Origin: Membranipora membranacea
Taxonomy: Eukaryota; Bryozoa; Gymnolaemata; Cheilostomatida; Membraniporidae
Length of the DNA: 64,000 bases
Assembly: GCA_914767715.1 (NCBI GenBank)
Contig: OU612075.1
Coordinates: forward strand, 1,366,001 to 1,430,000
Reading direction: 5' to 3'
In this document: positions 12,201 through 21,339 of the stretch, in pieces
How positions within the stretch are numbered: the first letter of the stretch is position 1
Layout of the letters: every line of letters begins with the position of its first letter
Translations under genes and position numbers: made by a program
Notes under the pieces: model-generated
Databases searched by the model: none
The model's input: the letters and a program-made list of their open reading frames with translations, nothing else
What the model was told of the DNA's origin: nothing

Positions 12201-12269
12201 ACTCTCACTCTTATTTTTTTTCTCACTTTTACTCTTCCTCTTGAAAAATCGTTTCACTGCACCGAGCAT
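83..12269 (-). CDS. LRR-Roc-COR-caspase fusion protein, 15-exon gene model (1416 aa)
   Basis: Exons, high to low coordinate: 12269-12173, 11318-11000, 10594-10451, 9833-9690, 9061-8918, 8121-7978, 5789-3757, 3647-3567, 3410-3295, 3015-2848, 2249-2012, 1811-1602, 1265-1156, 450-267, 201-83. Every junction is GT-AG, every phase matches, and the total of 4251 nt is 1416 codons plus TGA. Domains: basic then acidic N-terminus (1-32), unassigned region (33-138), LRRs (about 139-400), Roc GTPase (about 430-620), COR (about 640-910), linker (about 1009-1074), caspase p20 (1075-1210), linker (1211-1265), p10 (about 1266-1350), tail. Roco proteins are known GTPase scaffolds that normally carry kinase or death domains, so a caspase here would put proteolysis under GTPase/LRR control; that role is inference. 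Least certain are the first exon, the weak donor of exon 9 and the last exon. No transcript evidence is available. Confidence 0.8.
267..1811 (-). CDS. Caspase interdomain linker and p10 exons (1811-1602, 1265-1156, 450-267)
   Basis: Exon 12 is a Ser/Pro/Ala-rich linker with aspartates suited to self-cleavage (MLLDSANQ, QLDSLNKK), then the p10 start IADLLIMQSSFDS. Exon 13 has FASLRSAATGSPFIRALVV: SLR occupies the place of the caspase SWR motif, keeping the second S1 arginine, and GSPFIRAL matches the usual GSWFIQAL. Exon 14 has QMPKTVSTLTDMRKLYLRPG, matching the closing beta-strand segment of caspases. A 40-residue extension follows. The order and lengths fit a complete p10. Confidence 0.88.
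2012..3015 (-). CDS. Caspase p20 exons (3015-2848 and 2249-2012)
   Basis: Residues 1075-1210 form the large caspase subunit. The first exon has YTMTETRGRALLISN, the usual start of the fold, then RNGSEHD, where Arg corresponds to the first S1-pocket arginine. The second exon carries the catalytic His in ITSHGAENC (His1164) and the catalytic Cys in IIIQACAGG (Cys1207). The His-Cys spacing of 43 is close to that of animal caspases. QACAG replaces the common QACRG. The intact set indicates a working C14 cysteine protease rather than a pseudo-caspase. The intron between them (2847-2250) holds no recognised gene. Confidence 0.9.
3295..3647 (-). CDS. Two short linker exons between COR and caspase (3647-3567 and 3410-3295)
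   Basis: The exons encode about 66 residues: FELTAAEKSQIKDYLIRLPA, then a helical segment with MIEEIMKEMREKPAF, then INTVGLSANQ. This is the position of a caspase prodomain, but it is too short for a complete DED or CARD and shows no motif of either; it looks like a predicted helical linker. The phase runs 1 to 1 and then 1 to 0. The donor of the second exon (GTTACA) is weak, so its edge could shift. Confidence 0.65.
3757..5789 (-). CDS. Large exon: last LRRs, Roc GTPase and COR domain
   Basis: The 2033-nt exon encodes residues 331-1008. It starts with LRRs (LDSLTRLEKLNLSHNKFRYL and two more), then Roc: P-loop GNRMAGKT at 435-442, switch II DFGGDQ at 487-492, and THKD at 556-559 in the NKxD guanine-recognition position. 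A charged helical linker with a Glu/Lys-rich run follows, then COR (about 640-910). The end carries a CxxC (FYCAHC) like the Cys pair seen after COR in some Roco proteins, then an acidic/proline-rich tail. In the Roco family the Roc-COR tandem is a GTPase and dimerisation unit. All three GTP-binding motifs are intact, so nucleotide binding is predicted. Confidence 0.92.
5942..6033. repeat. Short hairpin element in the intron upstream of the Roc-COR exon
   Basis: An inverted repeat: CCTTGTCACGCC and a T-rich arm face an A-rich arm and GCGTGACAAG. It looks like a miniature foldback element. A related motif (CCTTG...CAAGG) occurs near 890-945 and in the receptor-like repeat units. Confidence 0.6.
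6180..6330 (-). pseudogene. Decayed duplicate of the start of the Roc-COR exon
   Basis: Minus-strand sequence from about 6226 reads LDSLTRLEKLYLRFNNF behind an acceptor-like TTATAG, matching the start of the exon at 5789 and its upstream intron (about 5741-5890). No donor or Roc sequence follows. It is a partial tandem copy of an LRR exon start, probably non-coding now. Confidence 0.6.
6330..7977. other. Long intron with no recognised gene
   Basis: This AT-rich intron lies between the Roc-COR exon and LRR exon 4. I see no open frame with splice signals and no clear repeat beyond the partial exon duplicate at its low-coordinate side. It could harbour transposon remnants that I cannot name. 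Confidence 0.6.
7978..8121 (-). CDS. LRR exon 4 of 4 (two leucine-rich repeats)
   Basis: This 144-nt phase 2-2 exon encodes LSKLTQLEVLDIGDNDFSVG and LTSLRVLSLSGCQLSSLDE. It is followed by a 2.2-kb intron before the Roc-COR exon, much longer than the introns between LRR exons. Its second repeat matches LRR exon 1 (GCQLSSLD) more than exons 2 and 3, suggesting that the inner two arose last. Confidence 0.85.
8918..9061 (-). CDS. LRR exon 3 of 4 (two leucine-rich repeats)
   Basis: This 144-nt phase 2-2 exon encodes LSELSQLEELHIGRNDFSVG and LTSLRVLYLSRCNLSSLDD. Acceptor TTTTACAG precedes 9061 and donor GTGAGT follows 8918. It differs from its neighbours at HIGR and YLSR, again on the variable face of the repeat. 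Confidence 0.85.
9690..9833 (-). CDS. LRR exon 2 of 4 (two leucine-rich repeats)
   Basis: This 144-nt phase 2-2 exon encodes two repeats (LSKLSQLEKLFIEDNDFSVG and LTSLRVLDLSRCNLSSLDD). Differences from the neighbouring LRR exons cluster at the solvent-facing positions after each LxL, for example FIED against SITD, as expected if the ligand surface varies. The flanking intron is close to identical to those around the adjacent LRR exons. Confidence 0.85.
10451..10594 (-). CDS. LRR exon 1 of 4 (two leucine-rich repeats)
   Basis: A 144-nt symmetric phase-2 exon encodes two repeats, one around LSELSQLEELSITDNDFSVG and one around LTSLRVLDLSGCQLSSLDD. The LxxLxxLxLxxN/C spacing fits cytosolic plant/Roco-type LRRs. 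Acceptor TTTGACAG precedes 10594 and donor GTGAGT follows 10451. Whole-codon length and equal phases mean one such exon can be added or lost without a frameshift, which fits the tandem duplication seen here. Confidence 0.85.
11000..11318 (-). CDS. Second exon: unassigned N-terminal region leading into the first LRR
   Basis: It encodes residues 33-138, beginning with a tyrosine-rich stretch and including GLLRFGDLYIRRRGEADEIT. The last part, LTHLYLGYISGSLTG, has LRR spacing and continues into the next exon. The donor is GTGAGT at 10999-10994, phase 2, the same phase used by all four LRR exons that follow. I recognise no domain before the LRR; the region is predicted cytosolic because no signal peptide or membrane segment is visible. 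Confidence 0.7.
11880..12152. repeat. G-rich minisatellite in intron 1
   Basis: About ten units of roughly 25-29 bases share GATACTAAGCTGGTATGAGC followed by a run of 5 to 12 G. The G-run varies in length between units. It lies in the first intron of the fusion gene, 20 bases from the exon 1 donor. The spaced G-runs on the plus strand could form quadruplex structures. Confidence 0.95.
12173..12269 (-). CDS. First exon of the LRR-Roc-COR-caspase gene
   Basis: ATG at 12269-12267 opens 32 codons beginning MLGAVKRFFKRKSKSEKK and ending in an acidic Ser/Glu/Asp run. The strong donor GTAAGT lies at 12172-12167. It leaves phase 1 and joins the acceptor CAG before 11318, which restores the LRR reading frame without a stop. 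The Lys/Arg cluster followed by an acidic stretch could be a membrane- or RNA-binding tail or a nuclear signal; no family is recognised. The alternative start is the ATG at 11325, inside what this model treats as intron; it would also encode the LRR frame and would remove this exon. Confidence 0.55.
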
Positions 12270-12453
12270 CTTAGCTGAAAGCAGATAGTGTATGTAAAAC
12301 AGTACCCAGTGAGAGATAAAACGGGACATGGATTGCACGAGTCAGAGACAATGACTGATTAGCTCGAGTTTTATTCATTAGTCTGTATTTTGACTGGAGG
12401 GGGAGCAACTCCAAAAGCTGGCAGATGGACCCCAATCTACCTACCTCCCAACC

Positions 12454-12783
12454 AATGAACTAAACCTCCAGGAAGAACAACTCATAGTTAAGCTGGCTGC
12501 TGATTGGCTAATTCCGAAAAATTGAAAAATGATGTGCATGCATAAATAATGGTCACTTGAAATTAGAGAGTGATCAGTAAAAAATGGAATTGCAATCACT
12601 AGGAGTAATTGTTTATGATGAAACATGGTTATGAGGGATAACAGGACTCATACCTTCAACTGCCTGTCCAACATTCCATGATTTAGAGTCAGATGACACA
12701 TTCCTCAGCATATCTTGCTTGTATATGCTGATTTTAATAAGTTTTTCATCATTTTACAATCAAAATGTGATTGTTCAATGTTG
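12454..12783. repeat. Partial copy of the inverted-repeat element at 14066-14931
   Basis: From CCAATGAACTAAACCTCCAG to about 12783 the sequence nearly matches 14083-14405. The outer terminal repeat is missing on the left and the right half diverges. It is a truncated copy of the same non-autonomous transposon. Confidence 0.75.
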
Positions 12784-13284
12784 GCTGCCCTTATAAGTCA
12801 AATCTACATCTGCTGTAAATTTTATGATACTTACTGATATGTTAGATAGGGTCTGTGCTGAGTTTTCATGAGAAGAAATTACCAATCAATCCAATTTGGA
12901 GTTTTCTGTTGCTTAGCTCGGATTACACAGTAAATGCAGCCAATGTAAGCTGCTAAAAAAACAGACAAGATAAGAAAAACACTAAGCCTCTAGAGATGGT
13001 AGGACTCCCCGGTCAAAGCACAGAACCCTAAGAGCAGGACTCCACCGCTCAGATACGTCAGGACATATCTTAAGCTATGATTCCCAATATAAGTCCATTT
13101 GTAAGTTTCACTTCATAGAATCTACATCTCAGGGTCAAATGCCTAACACTGAATGTTAGGGTTTAAAATTTTTAATTTTTTAATGACAGCTGAAATGATT
13201 GATGACATTCCTATAAGGAAATTCCCCTTATATCACAAGTTACTTCAAATACCATGATATCAAAGATTATAAATACTCAGTCAT

Positions 13285-14012
13285 TGATGATATCATCACA
13301 GAGTAAAGATATACAGAGAGGACACTTCAATGATAGTTATAGTGCCTGTGGTTTTTGATTCACTGGGGGAAAATTGTGCAAAGATGGATGCCAAAAACTC
13401 ATTATCTCAATATGTTATAATGGCATTTTTCTTGCAGACATCCCTTCCTTTGATGGGCCATAATTCATTCTGTATTCATCCTAAAGACTGATTTCCAACT
13501 TTGTTGGAATGTCCAACCTTCAAGCTATACACAATATTGTTGTCATTTTTTTTGCTAGGATTCATAGGCTAAGAGTAATCCAGGTTTTTAAAATGAGTTT
13601 TTTCATATAGATTTACATGTGACAATTGATAGACGGCTGGTCATCAAAATTAGGAAATGTCCGTGCATTGACCTAAGCCCCATGTAAATCTATATGATAA
13701 AACTCTTTTTAAAAACCTGGATTACTCATAGCCTATGTATCCTAGCAAAAAATGACAACCATATGGTGTATAGCTTGAAGATTGGACATTTCAGAAAAGT
13801 TGGAAATCAGTCTTTAGGATAAATACAGAATGAATTATGACCTATCAAAGGTGGCTTTGTCTGCATGACAAAACTCCACTGTAACTTATATATATTCTGA
13901 AATTGGCAGGTGGCCAGATTGATGAATTTCCCCCAGTGGAAAAAAACCGCAGGCACTATAACGATCATTGAAGTGGCCCCTCTGTACATCCTTACTCTGT
14001 GATATCATTGTG
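13285..14012. repeat. Large foldback element with about 330-bp inverted arms
   Basis: Arms 13285-13620 and 13680-14012 are imperfect inverted copies. For example ATATAGATTTACATG at about 13607 mirrors CATGTAAATCTATAT at about 13680, and CACAGAGTAA near 13300 mirrors TTACTCTGTG near 13993. The loop is about 60 bases. I see no coding sequence and assign no transposon family. Confidence 0.85.
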
Positions 14013-14065
14013 TCAAAATAATACTGTTGTCTGTGGTTGAAGATAATGACAGCTAGGAATGCTAA

Positions 14066-14931
14066 CAGAGACTATAGATAATAGACCAATGAACTAAACC
14101 TCCAGGAAGAACAACTCATAGTTAAGCTGGCTGCTGATTGGCTAATTCCGAAAAATCGAAAAATGATGTGCATGCATAAATAATGGTCACTTGAAATTAG
14201 AGAGTGATCAGTAAAAAATGGAATTGCAATCATTAGGAGTAATTGTTTATGATGAAACATGGTTATGAGGGATAACAGGACTCATACCTTCAACTGCCTG
14301 TCCAACATTCCATGATTTAGAGATGACACATTCCTCAGTATATCTTGCTTGTATATGCTGATTTTAATGGGTTTTTCATCATTTTACAATCCAAATGTGA
14401 ATGTTCAATGTATTTACCTGCAAGGTATATGTTCTTTGCAATATAGCCCATAGCTCCATTTTTTTAGATTGATCAATTATGGGTTCTGCATAGAGATTCC
14501 AGGATTTATAGAGTGAAAAATTAACATTTTAATGACTTTTCTCTTCATTATTTTTGAGGTTTAAGCATTGTATATCTGAAAAGGATGGCACCTCAACTGT
14601 CAATGAGCATCTTCTCTATAGTCCCATGTCTCAGTTTAGTGAAATACACTATCAGTTATGAGAATATTTGGTGTCAACACCATGGCCATCAAGCCTCATC
14701 ACTAAGCGTATTCACAGAATTGCGGTTATTTTCTAGTGAGTCAGTGTATTCAGTGTAACCCACCCCTAATTGCTACAAAAGAACTTGGGCTATCATGGAA
14801 TTATGTTTCCAATTTAGTGTGATTTTGAGAGGACAACTCTGAACCAACTGCACACACCTCAATTGGTCATGTAACTGCAGTTGTTCTTCCTGGAGGTTTA
14901 GTTCATTGAATAGACTAATCTATAGTCTCTG
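14066..14931. mobile_element. Non-autonomous DNA transposon with ~50-bp terminal inverted repeats and target duplication
   Basis: The ends are CAGAGACTATAG and CTATAGTCTCTG, and the inverted match continues inward about 50 bases (through GAACTAAACCTCCAGG). ATGCTAA flanks both sides (14059-14065 and 14932-14938) as a direct repeat, consistent with a target-site duplication. The CAG start and 7-8 base duplication resemble hAT-type elements, but no transposase is present. Confidence 0.8.
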
Positions 14932-14938
14932 ATGCTAA

Positions 14939-17580
14939 TAACAAAGATTATAAAGTCATTGCTAATATCATTATCTATTGAACCAACATCCCACTCTTCT
15001 GTGGTACTAACCAAATATAACAGTTTGGATAATTACTGAACAGTCTGTGGTGACAGTGGTCGATTTTCTCGGTATGTGACGTTATGTGAACAGCCTTCTA
15101 AATGTTAGCAATTCAAGTTTGGTCTACAATAAATTACAATACATCAATAAATCATTGTGATTTGTACAACTGCACGAACATGAAGTAATGTAAAAAAACC
15201 TTTTAAGACTATACAGTATCAGTATTTTTATCAAATTCATAAACATTCAAATGTAAGATCTGCTCACATTCATCGTGAGTGATAAGTATGGTTGAAGGTA
15301 AGGGAAGGTTTAAAGTTTCTAAACTCGGAAACAAAATCTGAAAATGTCAGCTATCTAAAAGTTAGCCTCATTCATGGAATGGTGCATAGTAATAGGATAA
15401 TAATTATCGGCTTCACCACAACTAAACATCACAGATCATTTCCAAATTATTATAACCAAGAAATTATTGTCTTTGAATGGCTATAACACATTATATCCCT
15501 TACCTCGATCAGTGACCAGTGACCAGTGACCTGTTACCAGTACCTAGTGACCAGTGTCCAGTGACCAGTACCCAGCAATCAGTGATCAGTTTCTCTGTAG
15601 ATGGTCTTCTCACTATAGGATTTTGTTCATTAGTAGGACCTGCTTGACTCACTGTAATATATCATATCAGAAAATTGAATTTTGCTGCGGTAAATTTCAT
15701 TCACAGCAGACATGGCACTGATCAAAATTCACAACCATGACAGCCTGATAGATAGATGAGCTTTATACAAGGAAGTTCTGTCAGTGTCGCAATAAAAACT
15801 AAGTGAATGTCATAACTGCTCAATATGTCAGGTTAACATTAGTTTGAGCATGTTAACATAATATATGCATGCAAAGCTCTCGCTTCAAACAAAACGCATC
15901 TGATTGAACAAAGGTGCAGTATTTTATTAGGTCAATATTATTTTATACCAGTATTTATACTATTTATACTATCATGTCTCCGGAAGATGTGGAGGCTGTA
16001 CTGCCATGTGATTCGGCTGAAGCGCTCACAAATATTAAAAACAGGGCATGAGTATTAATGAAAATATAAAATGTAATATTATTCCACTTACATAATTACC
16101 TTAATTACATTTTTTAGATCCTATCCCAATCTCCAATAGAATTGAGAATCTATATTAACTCTGTCTGCACATTTCACTAAATTATCTAAAATCTCATCCC
16201 TGTAAGGTTCCTCCCCCTTTTATTACAGACAGTCCTATTCTCTCACATGGAACCACATTTTTCACAGTTTGATTGGATAAAACAGTGAACACCTCACATC
16301 TATAATAACCAGTCTGTTATCATCGCATGGCTACTTATAGTCAGACTCAATATTCTAACAATGACCCTCTTAGTACTGATAAAGCAAACTGTCTATATCA
16401 TGGTATTGAGCACCATCTAAGGGTACATATATCGTAATACACATATATCATCATAGTGGAGACAAATGGTGGTTTAGCTACAGAACCAAACATGTTCATT
16501 TAGGAGTCAGTCAGAGCTAAAATCTGAAAACCTGACAACTATCATAATCATGCTTCACTGTTATCATGCTAGCTGAGTGATATCAGCGTAACAAAATTAT
16601 ACAAAACCCCAATAGGGATCTGAAAAAATGGCTTTGTGGCAGAAATCATTTATTTATCTCGAACAAAAGTGAATTGGCTCTCTGTAGTTAAGTTTGTTTA
16701 AGGAGTACAGCTTCAGCTTGATGAAACTTTTCTGCCAGTAAGGAAGTATTATAAGATTTTATTGCAGCGCACACTTCCTTCAATTTCGAAATAGGCATCT
16801 AGTTACAACTCTTGCATCTGCCATTTGCCTCAAAGGCATCTGGTTGTTTAAAATACATAAGGAAACAAACCTTTTAGATGCAGGATATTACTGTCCGAAA
16901 CCAATCTGAATATTACTGTACTGAACCCATCTCATCGTACGTTGCGAGCCACTGAGTAAAATCATATTATGCAAGCTGGCGTAAAATGACACAGTTATAA
17001 TACTCTCTACTTGTGGAAAAGTTTCACCAAGCTAGAACTCTGCACTCTCTACTTACCTCAATATTCAACATCAAATTGTAGCAGCAGTATTGATACACTG
17101 ATAGGGATGTACGTCTCAATCACTCTTATAGGACAGGTCTGCAGAGGTTATCTGATGTCACCATTTGTAGTGATTTATAAGCTCACAATCTACGGTAAGT
17201 AATATATAATAATAATTATCTGATCTCTGTAAGTAATATATACATACAACAGTTATCTGATGCCTGTAAATATAGTCTGATACAGGTTGAAAGGTTTACA
17301 GGCATTTGGTAATTAAAGATGAAAAAATAATGGTTTAGGTTGAATACAGTCTGCCCTAAAGCCCGCTGTTACCTGTTCCTCATCAAACTGCCACAATCTG
17401 ACTATGACACTGACTATGGTATCTTGAAACCCTCAAAAACACCCAACTCAGTCCAACGCTGCAAATGTTTGGGCCACTTGACCTATAAATTGGATATTTT
17501 TGAGAGCTTACCAATACATCTCCTAATATTATCATACTGGCTGAGATGCTAGATAAATTTCACCTTATCCAGTTCTACAG
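14939..17580. other. Region with no recognised gene
   Basis: I see no convincing exon here. It contains a short tandem array at 15507-15590 and, near 17040, minus-strand GTAAGTAG donor-like sites in frames that contain stops. Those could be decayed exons of an unrecognised gene. Confidence 0.5.
15507..15590. repeat. Short tandem repeat built on CCAGTGA
   Basis: Imperfect copies of a 7-10 base motif (GACCAGT/GATCAGT) run for about 84 bases. Confidence 0.85.
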
Positions 17581-17584
17581 TTGC

Positions 17585-17656
17585 CTGTATTTGGAGTTGC
17601 TCTCCTCTACCCAACAATAAGTTGCCAGCAGGAAGACAGAGCAACTCGGAATACAG
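17585..17656. repeat. Hairpin MITE of the GGAGTTGCTC family
   Basis: CTGTATTTGGAGTTGCTCTC faces GAGCAACTCGGAATACAG in inverted orientation across a 34-base spacer. The same terminal sequence recurs at many places in the window, so this is a short repeat family. Confidence 0.8.
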
Positions 17657-19190
17657 ATATATTTGATTTAACCTGTTCTAACCCATCTCTACCCTATCAT
17701 ACGCCACCATGTCATACTTGGTATAAAATCACCAACGGATGTAAGAGTTTGAAATGATTGAAATATCGTATATTTCTGCACACTGATTCAATATTTAAAC
17801 TTGCGACATACTCTACTTACCCTGCTCCATACCATCTGATCAGAGAGAAGAGAGCACTGATACAATCTTACAGGTAAGTTCTGTAGAGTGGACTGGATAA
17901 GTAGATGTTGTTCAATAAGATCTATCACCTCCTGTAAGTAATAAATGTGAATAATTAAAATATGAATTGAGAGGCAATACTGTTAAATATTCTGTTACAC
18001 TTGAGCAGTTTGGCGATCGCTGGTGGTACGACATTGGTATGGGTTCGATAAAGCTAAGACCTAAGGTTTATGTTTATGCTCATTTACAATCACTAACTTA
18101 CCTTGTCAGGATAAGATGGTATAACTTATTATATTATATTCACTCACCGGACAGTTACTATTGGAGAGAGAAGATTCTACACCAGTCAATATTAGATTAT
18201 ACCAAGTTCTAGAGGAAGGATGGAGCTCACAGGCACAATGCTACTGGGTCGTTGATGACAGCCAGCTTAATATGAAATATACATAAGGAAGTTTTCTCTT
18301 TATATCATGTGATATTAGACTCGAGTATTAAACACAAGTTGAACTTGGTACCACTTATCAAAAAAAGCCTGTGACCACAAGTTGAGCATTTATAACATTA
18401 TTGCATTGATTCCACAAAAGGTTGAGTGTTTGGCCACAGTCTAATATTGATAGTGGTTTTAGGCTGATAATATAATGCCTCTAACAGGTATGAAATAAGG
18501 GGCGCCTGTACAGCTAATATAAAAATAATGAAGCGAAGTCATAGATAGCGGGTACATAAATAATACTCAAGCCTCGTCCCTGTTTTTGAGGAATGGTGTC
18601 ACTACTACACCCACTGTGTCCCTCATAGGAAATATCAACTCGAATAATAAATAAGCAAAGTAAACACCCTCTACTTCAGTTTCTGAAGAAAAACATTTAT
18701 TCCTGTATTAAAAATCATGATTGGACACTATAAATGGCTGATGATCACAAATATTACAAGTTTAATATCATCAGTATATTTGCCTTAAAAACTGGTCGGC
18801 CATACTTTGACTAAAGAGTTTAAAAGTTCTCTGATGAGCCTAGCTCTGGATGTTATAGAATGGATGGATGGATGTTGAATGGGTGGAGGTTGATCTAGAT
18901 TTCATGAAATGCATTGCATCATTTAATTGTTTATGTATATATATGTATAGATATGAGTTATTTGTGATCACGCAGAGAATCCGTTGAGATGTCAAATAAT
19001 CAGCTCTTGTAAATAAAGTGTTGCATTGATGATGTCACAGTCACAACTGACAAGTCCAACCAGTCTATAGCCCACACCACGGCTGTGAAAACAGACATCA
19101 TTACTCTCGTCAGGGTGTGAAGAATAACTCACTAACTTCTTCATTCCCGCATCACTTAAATATGACCACAATAAACATAATAATGATAAA
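17657..19190. other. Region with no recognised gene
   Basis: AT-rich sequence with scattered donor-like GTAAGT sites on both strands but no exon that I can defend. It ends in the TA-rich minisatellite that borders the first receptor-like unit. Confidence 0.5.
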
Positions 19191-19194
19191 GTTA

Positions 19195-19282
19195 TATTGG
19201 ATATATATTATATATATATATTTTATGTTATATTGGATATATATATGATGTTATATATTATATATATATTATGTTATGACTG
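19195..19282. repeat. TA-rich minisatellite at the edge of receptor-like unit 1
   Basis: Units of the form TTATGTTATATTGGATATAT are repeated a few times. Longer arrays of the same unit lie at the equivalent edge of units 2 and 3. Confidence 0.85.
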
Positions 19283-19397
19283 CCTGTTTCTTCGTACTTT
19301 GTGGCAGCTTGGACTGAATACTGGACAAATAATTATAATAATTATCAGACTCTGCTTGAACTTAAGTTGATAGTAGTTTAGAGTCAGACTTCGTTAC

Positions 19398-19505
19398 CAT
19401 GGTGATCTTTATACCACATCTGTCTTTAACTCTGATTGCATCAGGGGAGCTGCAGATGGTCAACTTAGGACCCTGATAGAAGACGTCCTCAAAGTCAGTC
19501 CGCGA
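19398..19505 (-). CDS. Exon-like block of an unknown cysteine-containing protein
   Basis: A 108-nt block lies between acceptor GACGTAG and donor GTAACG, giving 36 codons in one open frame: SRTDFEDVFYQ, then LTICSSPDAIRVKDRCG, then IKITM. The other two frames contain stops. Related blocks occur near 29950-30050 and 43370-43460 with nearly the same peptide; the former has a frameshift. No family recognised. Confidence 0.45.
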
Positions 19506-20110
19506 CTACGTCAGTATATACTTGTATCGATAAGGGAGTATGTCTCAGATCTCATTGCGTAGATAGACCTAGTAAAGTTAACATAGATATATAACTCTTG
19601 TGATTGGTTCCAGGTAAATCTTACCCTTATCACGGCAGCCGATTTTTGGACCACAGATATAAGGGGAAGTTCATCTTTTCATCAATTTTAAACTCCAGGC
19701 AGTTCATATATTTGCTCAGTCTATTTCCTGTAAGTTTTTGTCAAGACAGTCTCAAGGCAAATATGACATCATGCTGCAACATTGAGGGAAGAGTAATTAG
19801 GGAATACATCTCAGCCACTTGTCACATATTGAAATCAAAACTCAAAATTTATTTTTGATGTTCAATTCATTTTTATTCTCAATGGGTGACCGCAAAAACT
19901 GAGACTAAGTGGTCTGCAATTTTGCCATTTTTTTTATTCAATTTTCGAACAAAAGAATTTGCAGAGTAATATAGGAGCTCTTGCTGAGATGCAGGAAAAA
20001 CACCTAAGTTTTCACCCAAATGCTCAACTCGAGCTAAAATACTATTATGCATTTGAATACGACAGACCTGTGACTGTGTTATGTTATGACGTAATGACAG
20101 GACTACATAC

Positions 20111-20200
20111 CAGGAGATGAAGTGATATTTCTTGCAGTGACTTCTCCGTATTGTACTGTATACATACTGAGAGGAGTAAGCGGACACTGGAGCAGCTCTC
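20111..20200 (-). CDS. Exon-like block with beta-sandwich-like sequence
   Basis: A 90-nt phase 1-1 block lies between acceptor TCAG and donor GTATGTAG. It reads ELLQCPLTPLSMYTVQYGEV, then NIT, a possible N-glycosylation site. PLSMYTVQYGE resembles the C-strand region of fibronectin type III or Ig-like folds. Counterparts near 30640-30730, 31460-31550, 44050-44140, 49360-49450, 54250-54335 and 55060-55160 keep the peptide, often with TGxNITTPPG. Symmetric phase 1 is typical of extracellular domain exons. The fold assignment is tentative. Confidence 0.45.
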
Positions 20201-21117
20201 CTGATTTCTAACAGACTTCTCCAGTCAGCTTATATGTCACCTTCTACAGAATGAAGACCAGATAAATCATCATAACTTTTACTAGCCCTAACATAACATA
20301 ACATAAACCAGATATATTATCATACCTTTCTACCACCCCAAAGTTAAATAAGAGTTATAGCAGTCGTCTCCCCTGTGAATTGGCCAGTATGCATTGTGCT
20401 ACAGCCTGATATAACATGGAGCTACAGTGAGTATTAGAATATACTACTTTACAGCCTAGATCTAATTATTCACCTTCCATCAGCTGTACCCAGTATTTCC
20501 CCACACTCATGCTCATAGAACAAAGACAGACTACGGAGATGCTGAGAGGTCAAGAGGTCATCCTACCGGGTTTTGTGAGGAGCTTTCTTATGAAGACAAC
20601 TATTTACGTTTGAGAGGCACAGAGTCAAGAGTGACTCAGTAGAATGATCTAAGAGGGATTATTCCTCACATTTACTGGTGAATAACTCTGATATCAGGTG
20701 ATCCAGTAGAGGCTAATATACATTCTCTCTGTGATATCCTTTCATCAGAATATCTTCTCTGCGTGTTGAGCCGACACAAATCCTGACTATAACCTGGCTC
20801 TCAATGTAGAATTATCACAATTTATAGAATTCTCTGGTGGACTCCATCTGCAAATGCCACATTCAGCATAAAATGGAATGTGTGCTACCAGGGAATTCAA
20901 GATTAAATTTTATTTGCATTGTGGGATTGATGTTGACATGCCATATTGATCAATGATCAACGTGGAAAAAAAACAGCCATTCAACTGTATCCCAAAGACT
21001 TGCTTTCAGCTTTTGTTCTGTCCCATCATCAGAAAATATCCACATTAACAATATTTCTTGCGATTTTACATTAGGCAATTGTTTAAATAATTTATGTTTC
21101 AAAGTCACATAGCTTAT

Positions 21118-21180
21118 ATTGACAAGCCTTGTTTGTGGTAGAGGGAAGGGGTCTCATCTCCCACAAGGCTTGTCAGTATA
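21118..21180. repeat. Hairpin TGACAAGCCTTGT, present in every receptor-like unit
   Basis: TGACAAGCCTTGT faces ACAAGGCTTGTCA across about 35 bases. The same hairpin lies near 32342-32400, 45026-45084, 50332-50390 and 55945-56003, each next to the TCIVHCRY block. Confidence 0.8.
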
Positions 21181-21211
21181 TGTTGATAGCTGATATGTGA
21201 CAAGTGCTTAC

Positions 21212-21339
21212 AAACTTTTCTGTTGGCCTTAGTGAAGACCACAGCAGTCCTGGTACCATATTAACGATTTCTGTGTGATGTCCATATATGACAGCTTCAT
21301 CACTCAAGGTCATATATCTACAGTGTACTATACAGGTAT
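21212..21339 (-). CDS. Exon-like block containing TCIVHCRYMTLSDEAV
   Basis: A 128-nt block follows acceptor TTAATTTTAG and precedes donor GTAAGC. One frame is open: TCIVHCRYMTLSDEAVIYGH, then NMVPGLLWSSLRPTEKF. It is preserved at 32563-32436, about 45245-45118 and about 56166-56038 with mostly conservative changes, which suggests past coding selection. Family unknown. Confidence 0.45.

Noticed and set aside
17011-17202. Gene with GTAAGTAG donors near 17040 and 17810
   Set aside because: Candidate exons have stops in the only otherwise open frame and no consistent phase chain.
20560-20710. Death-domain-like exon (PLLDHLISEF) near the low-coordinate side of units
   Set aside because: Only a dozen residues between splice-like sites, inconsistent among copies.
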